Positions 11,008 through 30,452 of a stretch of 61,398 bases of DNA are shown here, in pieces. The position numbers and the translations under genes are program-made. The stretch's first letter is position 1. Every line of letters starts with the position of its first letter. The DNA is from Zygnema circumcarinatum (Eukaryota > Streptophyta > Zygnematophyceae > Zygnematales > Zygnemataceae): assembly GCA_037447605.1 (NCBI GenBank), contig CM074819.1, forward strand, positions 890,297-951,694, given 5' to 3'. The notes beneath the pieces were generated by a model that was given only the letters and a program-made list of their open reading frames with translations, did not search any database and was not told the DNA's origin.

Positions 11008-12567
11008 ATGGCTTCCTCTCTCTCGCCCATGGACGAGCTTTCCGACGAGTTCTTCCTCCTCATATTCTCGTCCCTCTCCCTCCCCCGCGACCAGGCCTCC
11101 GCCTCCTCCGTCTGCAGGCGATGGTGCCGCCTCATGGGAGAGATGATATTAGGGTTGCATGTGCGCCTGCGACACCACCACAGCCAGCAGCAACATCATC
11201 CGCACCATCTGCAACATCATCTGCAAGGAGGTCTGCACACTGCGGAACAGTGGCAGCGGCTGATGCAGCGCTTCCCCAACATCACTTCCTTCCGTTGCGG
11301 AGAAATGATGTCGCCGATGTCGCAGCTAACTCACGCTCTTTCCCGCTCTCGCTCGTCCTCTCCCGCTCTCTCCTCTCCCGCAGCTTTCTCTCTTCCCATG
11401 GCTCTGTTGGCGGAAACTTACCCTAATCTGCATACCTTAGGGCTCGCCAACTGTACAGGATGGTCGGACAAGGAAATCGTCAGCACTTTGAAAATACTGG
11501 CGGCGGCTAATATTAGGTTAAAGCGTCTGGAACTATGGTTTTGGTCAGGCGTAACGAACCAAACCGCAGAAGCTATTGGCGCCACGTGTCCCTCTCTCAC
11601 GCACCTTCACGTGTCAGGAACTCACTTCACCAATCAGGGCCTTCTTGAAATTGCGCAGAAGTGTGTGAAGATCGAGAATCTTGTCCTTGATGGGCTTTTG
11701 AGCGCAACAGGCGGCGGAATCATAGCAATGGCGAGGGGGTATGTGATGAAGGGAGGGCTCTTGAACTTTAAAGCATGCGGATTAGAGAGGTCGACTGATC
11801 TCATATATGCGATGATGGGAGAGAGGAACAGCTTTCGGTTGAGGCAGCTGTGTTTGGAAGGGAGCGGGCAGCCGTTGGATGTTGACGCTTTAGCTTCCCT
11901 TGCAGAAGAATGCCCATTTCTCGAATACTTAAATCTGAGGGATTCACGACTCGCGCAGCCTCTCAGAAAGGAGACTTTTAGGTCTTCATTCTCTCATTTA
12001 AGGAGCCTCTTCATGCCCAGGGACTGTTGCTCTCAAGGAAATTTGAAGCTTTTTACAGCTCAGACCCCGAACCTCACCGCGCTTTATATAGTGGGGCAGG
12101 ACTTCCCGTACACATTCAATTGCGGCTTGTGTGATTGGGAAATTGCGGGTCTTGCTGCCACGTGTCCTCTTCTGGAGGTTCTTTACATGCGCGTTAATCA
12201 TAAGGAGTTTACAGGAAAGGGATTCAAGGCAGGGTTCAGGTTTCTCGCCCGCTTATCTATGTGGGGCACTTTTGGAGTTAATAATGATGGGCTGGAAGCC
12301 ATAGCTTTTGGGTGCCCGAAACTTAAGAGCTTGACAGTTTCGCAGTCGATGCCTATCACTGTGGAGGGTCTCAGAGCAGCCATTGCTGAATGTAAGAGCT
12401 TGGAGGAGATTACTGTGGCAGGGAGCATCTTGAGTAGGAGTAACTGGGCGAGAGCTGTAGAGGGGACTTCTGTCTCTCTCAGCACTACTCCTCCCTCTGA
12501 GTGGTCAAGGGACTTTGCTGTAAATGCGAAGGGAGAGCTCGATTCCGATTGGGAGATTATACGGTAG
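11008..12567 (+). CDS. F-box / leucine-rich-repeat protein (SCF substrate adaptor)
   Basis: A single uninterrupted exon of 519 residues. Residues 9-50 form an F-box (MDELSDEFFLLIFSSL...SASSVCRRWCRLM), which would bind SKP1 in an SCF ubiquitin ligase. A His/Gln-rich linker (about 55-80) follows, then roughly a dozen degenerate LRRs of the F-box type (for example CPSLTHLHVSGTHFTNQGL, CPFLEYLNLRDSRL, CPKLKSLTVSQS) to about residue 480. No TIR1, COI1 or MAX2 hallmark was recognised, so the substrate is unknown. It is the only intronless multi-hundred-codon gene in a window of intron-rich genes. Possible promoter motifs lie at 10655-10780. Confidence 0.8.
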   Translation: MASSLSPMDELSDEFFLLIFSSLSLPRDQASASSVCRRWCRLMGEMILGLHVRLRHHHSQQQHHPHHLQHHLQGGLHTAEQWQRLMQRFPNITSFRCGEMMSPMSQLTHALSRSRSSSPALSSPAAFSLPMALLAETYPNLHTLGLANCTGWSDKEIVSTLKILAAANIRLKRLELWFWSGVTNQTAEAIGATCPSLTHLHVSGTHFTNQGLLEIAQKCVKIENLVLDGLLSATGGGIIAMARGYVMKGGLLNFKACGLERSTDLIYAMMGERNSFRLRQLCLEGSGQPLDVDALASLAEECPFLEYLNLRDSRLAQPLRKETFRSSFSHLRSLFMPRDCCSQGNLKLFTAQTPNLTALYIVGQDFPYTFNCGLCDWEIAGLAATCPLLEVLYMRVNHKEFTGKGFKAGFRFLARLSMWGTFGVNNDGLEAIAFGCPKLKSLTVSQSMPITVEGLRAAIAECKSLEEITVAGSILSRSNWARAVEGTSVSLSTTPPSEWSRDFAVNAKGELDSDWEIIR

Positions 12568-13064
12568 GAAGGGAGGAGGGGATTAGGGTTGCGGGAGAGA
12601 GTGTAAATATGTAGCAATGTCTTCTCTCCCATCTCATTCTTGGATGGAGCCTTTCCTAGAAGGACTTAATTGAAGGGAGATTCGTCAGCTCTGTATGGGA
12701 GGTTCTAGGGACGCTCAAGGAAATGCAGAATTTAGGGTTTCTGAGGGGGTTGTAGGCATTAGGGTTCGGGGTGTCAAAGTATATGACTTCTGAAAAGAAG
12801 CACAATAAGAAGCAAGCTGTGGAGCACTTCTTCTGTCTCTGCACTTGGAAAAATGATGGGGGAGAGGCGGTTTTGTGGCCGGTTGTACGGCTGCCTGTGT
12901 TGTATGTTGGAGAGCAAATAAAGCATGCTGTTAAGAAAATCCTCCCGAACATTTTTGGCAAGAAACTTGACAAATATAAAATGACTGTTTTTATGTGATA
13001 TTGGTTTGTTTTGATTCGACTAATTGTTTGTGAGACGGCATTGGTCGGGTCTTGACTTTCTATA

Positions 13065-13350
13065 GCCTGAACCCTACTGCTTGAAACCCCTGAACCCTAA
13101 TCACTTAACCCTGAACCCTAATCCCTGCACCCTGAAACCTATTTATTGAACCCTGAACCTTATTACTGGCCCTGAACCTTAATCGCTCAACCTTGAACCC
13201 TGACCCCTCTGTTCCCTAACCACTGAACCCTGAACCCTACTCTGAGCCCTAATCACTGAACCCTGTGCCTTGAACTCTCATCCCTGAACCTGAACTCTGA
13301 ACCCTGAATCCGAAACCCTGAACCCTAATTTCTAAACCCTGAACTTGAAC
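13065..13350. repeat. Degenerate telomere-like CCCTAA/CCCTGAA repeat
   Basis: About 25 imperfect copies of ccctgaac/ccctaat words lie downstream of the F-box gene. They resemble a decayed interstitial array of the plant-type telomere heptamer CCCTAAA, drifted largely to CCCTGAA. Confidence 0.6.
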
Positions 13351-13970
13351 CCTGAGCTTTGCAGCGAAGTCCCGACCAAGTTTTAGGTTTAACATTGCTG
13401 AGATTTCGGTCGTCAGTGCCTGGACGGATAGCATGGAAAACGGGATACAGTACTGCTTTGCTGTGGAATGGTAAGGTTTGCAACTGATAGACCTGTTCAT
13501 GGATCAGGGCTTGAGATTCGCGATTAAGGGTTAAGGATTCAAGAATTCAAGAGTTTAGTTTTGGTCTTCATCGTTGAACACGAGCACAGCGGAAAAGCAA
13601 AAGCAAAAGCAAAGGACGAACAAAGCAGGCAAAGCCTTCCCCATCTATCTTAATAATTTCCAGAAAGCCCAAACTTGCTCACAAAAACTCGTATCGGATT
13701 CACAGTAGTAAGGAACAAAAGGAAGCCCAGTCTTTATCCGACGCCAACAAAAAGAAATTTGCTTCAAAATTTGTGTTGGTTACAAAAGCCGCTGGTTTCC
13801 CTCTACAAAGCCCTAACACGCAGAAGCCCCGACACTTGTTCCGGTAACAAGTTTGTGTACAGGACCCCCCTCCCTCTCTCTCCCTCTCACTTCCTCTCTC
13901 TCCCTCTCTCTTCCTCTCTCTCCCTCTCTCTCCCTCTCTCTTCCTCTCTCTCCCTTCTCTCCCCCCTCTC

Positions 13971-21487
<7,517 letters not shown>

Positions 21488-21639
21488 GGCGCCACTGACC
21501 TGCTGAAGAAGAAGGGGAGGAAGGCAAGGGCAGAGAGCCAAGGAGCTTGCAGAAGCCTACGGCTAATACTTCACAGCTTTTCAGAGAAAACAACTGTGGG
21601 AGGACACTTCACAGGTCAGAAAAAAAAAAAAAAAAAACT

Positions 21640-21760
21640 ACTGTAAGGGTTAGGTTTAGTATTAGGCTTAGGGTTGAGATTAGACTTTGGGATAAGGGTA
21701 AGGGTTGGAATTAGGGTTAGAATTCGGCTTAGAATTAGGATTAGGGTTGAGCAGGGAGAA
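21640..21760. repeat. Degenerate TTAGGG-like telomeric repeat
   Basis: Repeated imperfect ttagggtt/ttaggctt/tagggtaaggg words lie just 5' of NUP93. Similar aaccctaaccctaat words occur in NUP93 intron 1 near 21195-21255. These could be decayed interstitial telomere sequence or telo-box-like promoter words. Confidence 0.55.
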
Positions 21761-21987
21761 AAGCTCGCGGAACGCGGAGGGCCATTCCCGCCAACGAAGT
21801 TTCAAAAACTCCGACTTTCGAATCCAGCTGCTTCACAGCCATATCCCGATATTATCTCGATATATAATATATCCTCTTTACCCGATACGAGCGATACGAT
21901 CTGGAAATTTCCGAATGGCCGCACTAAGGTTACAAATTACGCACCACCTAAAGGACAAAAGGTGGTGCATCAATCGGACATGACATG

Positions 21988-22200
21988 CCGTACAGTGGTT
22001 GGGAGTTCGTCCGTACGAGATGCTGTCGTACAGTACGATAGGGTACGAGCAGACTTGAATCTGAACCGTCCGATCTGCGGAATGGCCGCCAAGATGGTCG
22101 GGATGAGTGACACGTGGCATCCAGTTATTTTAAGTTCGGGCGCTCGCTCTCCGCCGTCCGATCAACCTCCAGATCGACCACCTGCAGGGAAACACGTGGC
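21988..22200 (-). promoter_or_regulatory. Putative NUP93 promoter: GTAC cluster and two G-boxes
   Basis: Between the 3' end of the DUF789 gene and the NUP93 start, five GTAC words (21989-22047, for example gtcgtacagtacgatagggtac) are followed by CACGTG at 22111-22116 and again at 22193-22198. Their position upstream of the NUP93 ATG (21487, reverse) suggests promoter function. Confidence 0.4.
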
Positions 22201-22716
22201 GTTCCGTGTTCGGAGTTGACGGTCACGGGGACGGCATTTTTGCCTATCGCAGGACGTGCGCTCGTGCCAATGGTTGCCGCCGCTGCCCGCCGTTGATTGC
22301 CAATGATTGCAACCATTGCTTAATTGACCTATCAACCATTGGTGGACTTGCCGCACACTGAACGGCTAACTGAACTCTGTAAAGGATATGAGAGAGCTGA
22401 AAAACACAAGCAGGAACAGCAACAGTAACGAAGAATATATGTGGGGGGTTTGGGGGGGGGGGGCTTAACATGGAACTCCCCACATCCCCCGTTTTCCTGC
22501 CCATTCCCACTCTTAAAAAGGCAGCCAAATGCCATAACTGCATCTTCACTAGGGCAAAGGTTGAGGGTGAAGGAAACACAACCCTCTAAGCACCCTTCTC
22601 TTGTTCCCCTTATCCTGTCAGCCCATGCCCCCCTGCTTCTTCCTCAGTCTGCTATAACAGACGCTGCTTAACCTAACTGAACTAAACTGCTTTTTGCAGT
22701 TTAATCACAAAACACT

Positions 22717-25700
22717 TTACATTCTTCTGCTGAGGAAAAACTCATAGTCTGAATGGCTCTGAGGGGGTCCACTGACATTGGCTCTATTGAGAGCCTCTGA
22801 AGGTGGGCCCCTCGCCATTACAGCAGCCGCTGCTTCTAAAGCCTTCAGCTCCCTCCCTGAAACGGCTTCCAAGTTAGCAGCACTCGTCTTCTCATTCCTC
22901 AAAGTAAACCACTGCTCCCCCTGATAAAGTAAAACATAGAATAGATTCGTCAGACATCCACGCAAGCAATGAGCCCAGCGGACTGTGAAATCACTAACAA
23001 CAGAGAAGTTCCAACATGAGAGAAGTTTGGAAAGAGATTAGAAGGGGAGAAGGGAAGGGAAGGGAAGGGAGGGGGTTCAGCTCACTTGTGCGTTGTACCA
23101 TTGGAGACCCACAACCGGCCATGATAGGAGGTCTCCTCCTCCTCTCACCCAATGTCCCAATACATGGAAGGTGAGGAAAACTGCTCGGAGAGGTCCCTCT
23201 GCGATTCGATAGATAGGATACCAAGCCACAGCAAACCTGCAAAATCAAGCAGATGATCCGCCGGCTGTCAAGCAGATTCACGTTGTATTGCTCTATTCCC
23301 ACGAATCACCAAACCAAGCATCCAATCAACAGAAAAAAGAGGAAAGAATTGTCAGGACAAAGTACAGGTGAGTGGATCTTTAAGATTTCTGCAATTTTAG
23401 GGTTAAGATGATGGATGGATGAATCTCCCAAGGGTTACCATGATGATGAATTTTAGGGTTAAGATGATGGATGGATGAATCTCCCAAGGGTTACCATGAT
23501 GATGAATTTTAGGGTTAAGATGATGGATGGATGAATCTCCCAAGGGTTACCATGATGATAAATTTTAGGGTTAAGATGATGGATGGATGAATCTCCCAAG
23601 GGTTACCATGATGATAAATTTTAGGGTTAAGATGATGGATGGATGAATCTCCCAAGGGTTACCATGATGATAAATTTTAGGGTTAAGATGATGGATGAAT
23701 GAATCTCCCAAGGGTTACCATGATGATAAATTTTAGGGTTAAGATGATGGATGGATGAATCTCCCAAGGGTTACCATGATGATAAATTTTAGGGGGTTAC
23801 CATGATGATAAGTTTTAGGGTTAAGATGATGGATGAATGAATCTCCCAAGGGTTACCATGATGATAAATTTTAGGGTTAAGATGATGGATGAATGAATCT
23901 CCCAAGGGTTACCATGATGATGGATGAAGGTCTCCCAACCGAGCATTCAGCAATGCAGCTGCGCTTCCCTGCCCTTTAGAGCCATCCTGTTGCTCCTTCA
24001 CCAGCGCTTGCACTCTATAACAGAAAAAACCAATGGTTGCAAGTTCAACAAGCAGATTCAGAATCTGAAGGGATAAACAAAACTCGGGACCTGATGGTCC
24101 TGATATTTTTCAATCTTTTCACTGTTTACGTTGTTTGGAGGGAGTTTATTAGTGGTTTCAAGGACACATAAGCAGTAAAATCAATACAGCCGGAGGCTAG
24201 AGATAAAACGTTTCAGGAATTTTACCGCTGAAGCAAAGGCAAGCGTTGTTGGGGTGGCTCCACTTCAAAGAACTCATAAAGTAAAGAAGGAAAGCCTTTT
24301 TCACAGCGAGCTGTTCCTTGTGAGCTGAGCATAGAAACTGCCGTTTCTCCGATTCGCTCTTGTTGGATACTTTGTTGCCATCGCTCCTCTTTATTCAAAT
24401 CAAAATGTTCCAAGGAGCCGGACAGGGGTAGCAAAGCAGCCATGATCTCCTTTGATGGTAAGCCTCCTCCATAAAGGGAATTTCTGGAGTTAGAACCGGT
24501 ATTGGACTTAAGTCTGAATGGACCTGAGTTCACTTGTGAATTGGTGGAACTGAAACTGTGCGCTGACGTTGGGGTTCCATGTAGGTGCCCAGACTCCATG
24601 CATTGTGCTCTATGTACCTGAAACAACTGAACTGCTGACAGAAACGGAACAAAGTATGCATGTACCGCCACATCGTTTCGCCGCGAATCATTTGTTCTCA
24701 CTCCCAAACCGTACATGCTGGGCTCCTCATACCACTTCCAAAGTGCTCCTAGTCGGAAATCATCATCAGCAGTTGTCCCCCTTTCCCTATCTTCACTCCA
24801 AACATGAGATGGAGAGCTCTCGTCTAATGAAGATTTACGTGAGCAATTCTGTAGGGATGGCATGACTGCTGCCAAAACTCTCTCATATTCCGCTAAAGGC
24901 TCACCCAAGCTTGCAGCTGCAGCAGCCGCATCTTCAGAAGCCCTAAATGAGGACTTTACCACTTCTAAAATTGCTGCTGCCTTCATCTCCACAAGATTCT
25001 TTTCTGAAGTTTCAGACACATAGGCTTCACTACTCGAGGACTGGGAAGCTTCTGAGAATTGAGCTTGCATTCTAGAGTCCACAAAGATAGGTTTTTCTCC
25101 AACCTCTGCAGGGCTGCTGTGTTCCGAACGCAATTCTTGCTCTGATATTGGGTCCATCTGCTTCTGAGCTTGATCTATCTGCTCCCTACTGCTGACTGCG
25201 TTTTCCTGCTCAGTTTGGGAAGCGAAATCCTCTCTAACGCTGATTAACTTGGACTTAGTTGAGGTCACTGTGGATGGAATCGACCCCAAATTTACAGACA
25301 TTTTCTGAGAAGCAGGCAGAGAAGGTTCTGAAGCTTGTCGAAAGTTGCTATTCGAGTTGGCGGTAGTCGGATGGCTGCCAGTTATAGGAGTCTTCCCTAT
25401 TCCCTTTTCAAAACTACTTGAATTTGCGGCTTCGAATTCCGGCAAAGGTTTCTGTTTATACAAGGAAGGGGAAGCATCAATGTGCAGATTAGACCCACTT
25501 GGAAGAGGAAACCCGTTCCGTTGTTCGGGTTGTGATAGCAGCCAACGAACAGGAGGGGCTTTTCCAGAATTCGATCCACCAGCTCTATGGCCCTCTCCCT
25601 CTCTCCCTCCTCTCTGAACAAAAGGCCTCCCCTCACTGTTGCTACCTCTGCTGCTTGAGCTTTCACTGACAACACATTGGCTAATATTAGGAAGGCCATT

Positions 25701-27827
25701 ACTCGTGGGGCCTGCAAATGAAGGACCTGCAGCAATATGGAGAGGCTGACTAGTAGCTCTATATGCTCCAAAATCATCTGAGCTTTGCCAGTGCCTCTCC
25801 TTTGGAACCGAAACTGAGAGACCGAGAAGCCCAACTGTACCCTCATTTAGGTGGCTGCTTGTAGTTGCAGGCGCCTGCAATAAAGGAGGATTGAATGTCC
25901 AATACACATCTGCAGCAGGAAAGTCCACACCTTCAACCGCAACAATGTTTCCTTGAACCTCACTGTTCCTTCCTTCTTCCACCTTCGTATGAGCCTTGGC
26001 ATTTCCCTCCTTGGTAACAGTATATTGGATCCTATCTAAAGAACCACTCCTTGCTAGAGCACCCGAAGAGGCACTACTTTCTCTCCCACCTTCCCATCTC
26101 GCTCTCCCACCATTATCTCCCCTGCTGTTACCCCTTGAAACTTCTCCATTCGTGACTTCCCCAGCTGGAGAAGCTCCTACAGGATGCTCTCTACCATCCC
26201 TTCCCTCACTTCCTGCAATGGACCCCACACCCCACGGCCGTGCTACATTTTGAAGCGTTCCGACAGCCAATGCTCTCCCGCCGTATCGGCGCCCTGCATT
26301 GTGTCTCAACCTTACCTGCTCCAATGTAGTTGTACCTGGCAGTAATAGCAAAGCCCTCTTGGGTGGTATGCTTTCCTTACTGCCCCCACCCCTCCTATGT
26401 GAACCGCTATGACCCTGCAACCACCCACTCGACCCATTTGAATGTCCTACTTTTTCACATTCATCCCCTTCATCGGAGCCATCCGAACTTTCATCTCGGA
26501 GAATTGAGCCAGTCCATGGCCCTGAACTTTGGCTCCCTCTCCCACTCTTGTCTCCCCCACCGCCCCCACCTCTACCCCCACTCCCGGAGCTTCCTGAACC
26601 CCTGCTACTCCCACCACCTGAGCCACTCCCTCCACCTCCTCCACCTCCACTCCTTCCTGGCCCATTGCTTCCATCTCCTCTGCCACCCAAACCTCTCCCT
26701 GCCCCTTGGCCCCCACTACTATTACTACTCTCTCCTCTCCCAGCAGCTCCTCCCCCACTCGCTCGCCTGCTAACCTCTCCTGCTGTTGCGGCTAAGGCAG
26801 CCAGACCCCCAGTCGCTTTTTGCTTGGATTTACGTGCATTAAGAAACTCAATATCTCCAAAAATATGAGCCCCATTCGCTTGTACCTCCCCCGTGCTGGC
26901 CCTTTCATCGTCATTCAATGTTTCCGAGAAAAACTTATCTGTACATGTTTCAATCTCCTCGTTCAATTCCGCCCCGACTCCTTTACTTTTTTCCTGACCT
27001 TCCCCGGGGAGCTTCACTGTGCCATCCTCTGTTCGTACTTGCATTCTCCTGTCTGCAAGCCTGTCACTGTGGGTGCGTGCAGGATCACCCAAAAGACCTT
27101 CCCTTTTCGCTATATCACTTCCAGCAACCAGCCTCCGTTGTGGTCTAAAAACGTCTTTAAAGTCACCTTTACCATAAGGCTTACCTCCATTCCCTTGTCC
27201 ATCCTCATCTCCACTGCCTGCACCATCTTCAGCAAGCAGAGGAGCAATGCTTCCAGACCTCTGAAGCAGAGGACCTTCATCTGATACACAGCCATTTGGC
27301 TGTTCTGAGTGAGAATTAACCAATCCTGCATCCCTGCATGTATGCAACCTGCTATTATCTATAGTACCAACACTACTACATTCTACTGACTTATTCTCTG
27401 CAGTGTCCCCTCCGTTCACTATACCTTCCGCACTATTGCTTGCTTTCCGCTTCTGTTTGATTTTCTGCTTTTTGGCCTTTCTCTTATCCTTCTTGCTTTG
27501 AGTACTTTTTCTAGCCTGAGCACCCTCCTCGGTTTCCCTTGCTAAACCAACATCTGTGGGATCACTTGGGGAACCACCATCCGGAGAAACGGCCCTTTCA
27601 GCAGAGGGCGAATCAACTATCTGAGTGGAGAGAGAGGAGGAAGGAGGGCTTGCATGAATAGGGTTAAGGCTGGGAATGGAAGTACGTGGATAACGAGACT
27701 GATTCATAACAGACCGCATTCCAATACAGGAGGCTGGGGAAGCTGATGAATCTGATAGCCAATCTGGTCCTTTTGAAAAACGCGGATTAGCAGCCCCTCC
27801 TCCTGAACGAGGTTGTGAAATTGACAA
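22717..27827 (-). CDS. DUF789 protein with long disordered N-terminus
   Basis: Exons 27827-24226, 24014-23913, 23236-23086 and 22920-22717 keep phase, giving at least 1,350 residues. The C-terminal ~300 residues match DUF789: LLYEFFEVEPPQQRLPL, LWKWYEEPSMYGLGV, HAYFVPFLSAVQLF, PSSWFAVAWYPIYRI, VVGLQWYNAQ, SDYEFFL. DUF789 proteins are plant proteins of unknown function, usually around 300-400 residues. Here about 1,000 disordered residues precede the domain: a Lys-rich KKDKRKAKKQKIKQKRK block (possible nuclear signal) near residue 110 and a Gly/Ser-rich run near residues 360-430. The frame stays open upstream of 27827 without an ATG, past in-frame splice acceptors near 27868 and 27893. An upstream exon must therefore exist; the neighbouring ubiquitin-like gene is one candidate source. 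Confidence 0.8.
23390..23936. repeat. 56-bp tandem array spanning a DUF789 splice donor
   Basis: Nine to ten copies of a 56-base unit (containing ttttagggttaagatgatgg and ctcccaagggttaccatgat), with one shortened copy near 23790-23815. The array lies in DUF789 intron 2, and its last unit overlaps exon 2. In the sense strand each unit repeats CATCATGGTAACCCTTGGGA, the same sequence as the authentic donor CATG|GTAACC at 23913/23912. Confidence 0.93.
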
Positions 27828-28639
27828 GGCGGAAGAAAGAAACCGTCTTGCCTTCGAATCAGCTGTGGGGGCGTTGTTGATGGGTATAGTTATGACTGTG
27901 AGGACAAGACATCTGCACGCAGAGTCACATAAAAAAAACTGTTGTCACTTTGAAATTCGAGCACATAATCGCCGGAGCTTTCGAAGAAAAGCAGCGAATA
28001 GAGACTATCTACAGACCGTTATGAAATGACTACGGTATTTGTCTAGCTAATCCAAAGGGATCGTCCTTGTTAACCCACCTCAGCCATGGAGGGTAGTCTT
28101 CCCCATTAACCACAGCGGTGAACTCTAGGCCTTGCTGCACCTCCCATCATCAGCAAAAAAAGCGTGACTGGTGCGAATCAGAATAAAAAAATGAATTCTA
28201 TTTCAGACGCCTATAGTTACTACTCGACCCCTACTACTGATAGTTGAACATGTGGTGATATCAATGCTGCTCCTGCAACCATGCCATTTTCAAATCCATC
28301 CAGTGATCTCATGAAATTGGGCATTTCCTACAATATGCTCATACACCTGACAATAATCCGGAATGGCAACCCAGATGTCTGATTTGAAACAATGCCTCTT
28401 TCAAATCAGCTTCTTACGATTGGATCAATTTTCCAAAATAGTTGGCATGAAAAACGAGTCGGTGGTTGCAATCAAGTTGATGAGCTCTAGTTTATTACTC
28501 TGCCAGTGCTGCCTAATTGCTTATCCCTTCACATTAACCTGTGCAGTATACTTACGAAACTTGTTACGCCAGTTCTTAATATGTGAAATGAATTACTTAG
28601 CGGAACCAAGACAAGGCTTTAAACTGAACATAAATGTAC

Positions 28640-30452
28640 CTTGCCACAGGGAATGCACAAGTCCTTAGAACCTATACCCATCCTCTGCAGATGGGCCATG
28701 CTCGCTTCATCATTTGAGAGGATGCCAACATTTTCTGACTTCATATCTGTTCCCGGCTTTAAGGAGGTTGAAGACTCCGCCGCTTTTGCCTGCCGCTGTT
28801 GATGGCTTCTTCGATATTCTGCCTGCAAAACAAAAATGCACAAGGTGCAGCTTTGCATATAATGCACGATAAGAAATAAGCTCGACAAATAGCAAGAGTC
28901 GTCGGGAAAAAGTGTTCACTGTTTGCTGCTGTGCTGAGACTTTTGTAGCGACCTCCCTCCCCGCCATATGAAATGAAAAAGGCTCTGAAAGGTTGCTGCC
29001 GTCGGTCTTTCCAAACAGATCTATGCGGAAGTCAGACTTGCAAAACTGGTCATCAATCTGCACAAAAGAGCGAGTCTTGTCAAAATTTCTAGCCGTAGGT
29101 CACCACTGCTTAAGTTAAGACTTAGGACCATAAACACATAGAAAACATGAAATCCTGCCAGAAACAGTGCAAATCGTACATAGTAGCTTGAGTAGCATAA
29201 ACGAACGTATGAGAAATTGGCTTTGCATCCGAGATTTAAAGCGAGAAATTGTTGTCTTCCTCACCGGAAGGCATAATGGGCTGGATGAGTTTGTAGTTGA
29301 AGCAAGACCGGATTTAACAGCGGTACCGTCTTGACGCCAAGCAGGTACCCAATGATCATATGCAAGATGATAGACCCGGCAAGGTACTGCAATAGCAGAA
29401 GTATGATATAAAAATTAACTAATGTTAACACAATGCATATTATACATATGAATACCCCTTCCTTTAATCGAACTAAACAGGTAATTCAACTTGTGTGGTG
29501 CCAGAGCCATTCAAGGTTGGGATTAACAGTGATGCTGCACATAAAATAGCATTCTGCTGCTTTGAATCAATCCTAATAGCTTATGTCAATATGTCATATG
29601 ATTGAAGACCACAAGAGTAAGAAAAAATTTACTTCCAAGTCGTTCTAGATGCCGAGCACTGTCACAACGAAGCTGCGGCTGCAGATCATGCTGCCCTTCT
29701 TCCAACTGGACCTGGACCATGTCGAGGAACGAACACATTCTCAGCCTGTCACGTTTTAAATGACAGGGGCAACAGGCAAAAGTTGCAGAAAAAATAGTGC
29801 AATTTAGTGAGCATGCAGGCCTTACCATTGGATGTTGAAGCTTCGCAATAATCTGCTCCCCTGACCTTAGCAGCGCCTGCCATGTAACGAGATCTTCAAG
29901 CAGGTCATCCTTTTGGTCTGTTAATGTTGACGCAGCCGAGGCCCCTGTAGGGCTTTCAGACCGCCCTGCAAATGTCAGGCGTTGCTGCTCTGTGGGAATG
30001 CCAACTTTTCCCTGCACGAATCATACAAGAATAACAACTACTATGAGCTGCTTAGCAAAATAAATACAGAAATAGACGGTGAGATGTGCAAATGTGTGTA
30101 TGCGTATGTTGTGTGCGTGGGTATGTGCTGTACATGTATGTGTGTGTGCGCACGTGAAAGAGCGCGCGCGAGAGAGAGAGAGAGAGAAGAAAGGGATACA
30201 TAAGCAAACTCCATACCTGCACTCTCCTCTTCGCTGTGCATATCGCCGCAGGATCCAGCAACACCTGGATCGATGACATCACATTCACCAGAACCTTCAG
30301 TGAGAGTACTCATCCATGCAGCGGCACTTCCAAGAATAAAAATAGGAAATGGCATCAAAAAGAATAAAGCCTTCAACCATTACCGTTGTCGAACCCTTCC
30401 TGGTGCTGCCGCGTTCAGCGCCACTAGCCATGGTTGCTCCCGACTTGCCCAT
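28640..30452 (-). CDS. Ubiquitin-like-domain protein, 3' end unresolved
   Basis: Phase-consistent exons: 30452-30384, 30294-30217, 30011-29826, 29711-29633, 29386-29265, 29057-28920, 28822-28640, about 285 residues with no stop. Residues about 20-66 resemble a ubiquitin-like fold: SSIQVLLDPAAICTAKRRVQ then GKVGIPTEQQRLTFAG, the hallmark GIPxxQQRLxFAG. The following part (DLLEDLVTWQALLRSGEQII, HHWVP-like Trp segment, Gln-rich AEYRRSHQQRQAKAAE) is not recognised. The last mapped exon ends in phase 0 at a gtacat donor. No stop exon was found before the DUF789 frame begins near 27.9 kb. The gene may have a short unseen 3' exon, or it may be the 5' part of the DUF789 gene. Confidence is moderate for the domain and low for the full model. 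Confidence 0.5.

Noticed and set aside
21674-22219. 181-codon (+) frame starting in telomere-like repeats
   Set aside because: The N-terminus is translated repeat and the rest overlaps the G-box/GTAC promoter region; no domain was seen.
23390-23936. CRISPR or minisatellite coding array
   Set aside because: Units abut without spacers, contain stop codons and lie inside a DUF789 intron.
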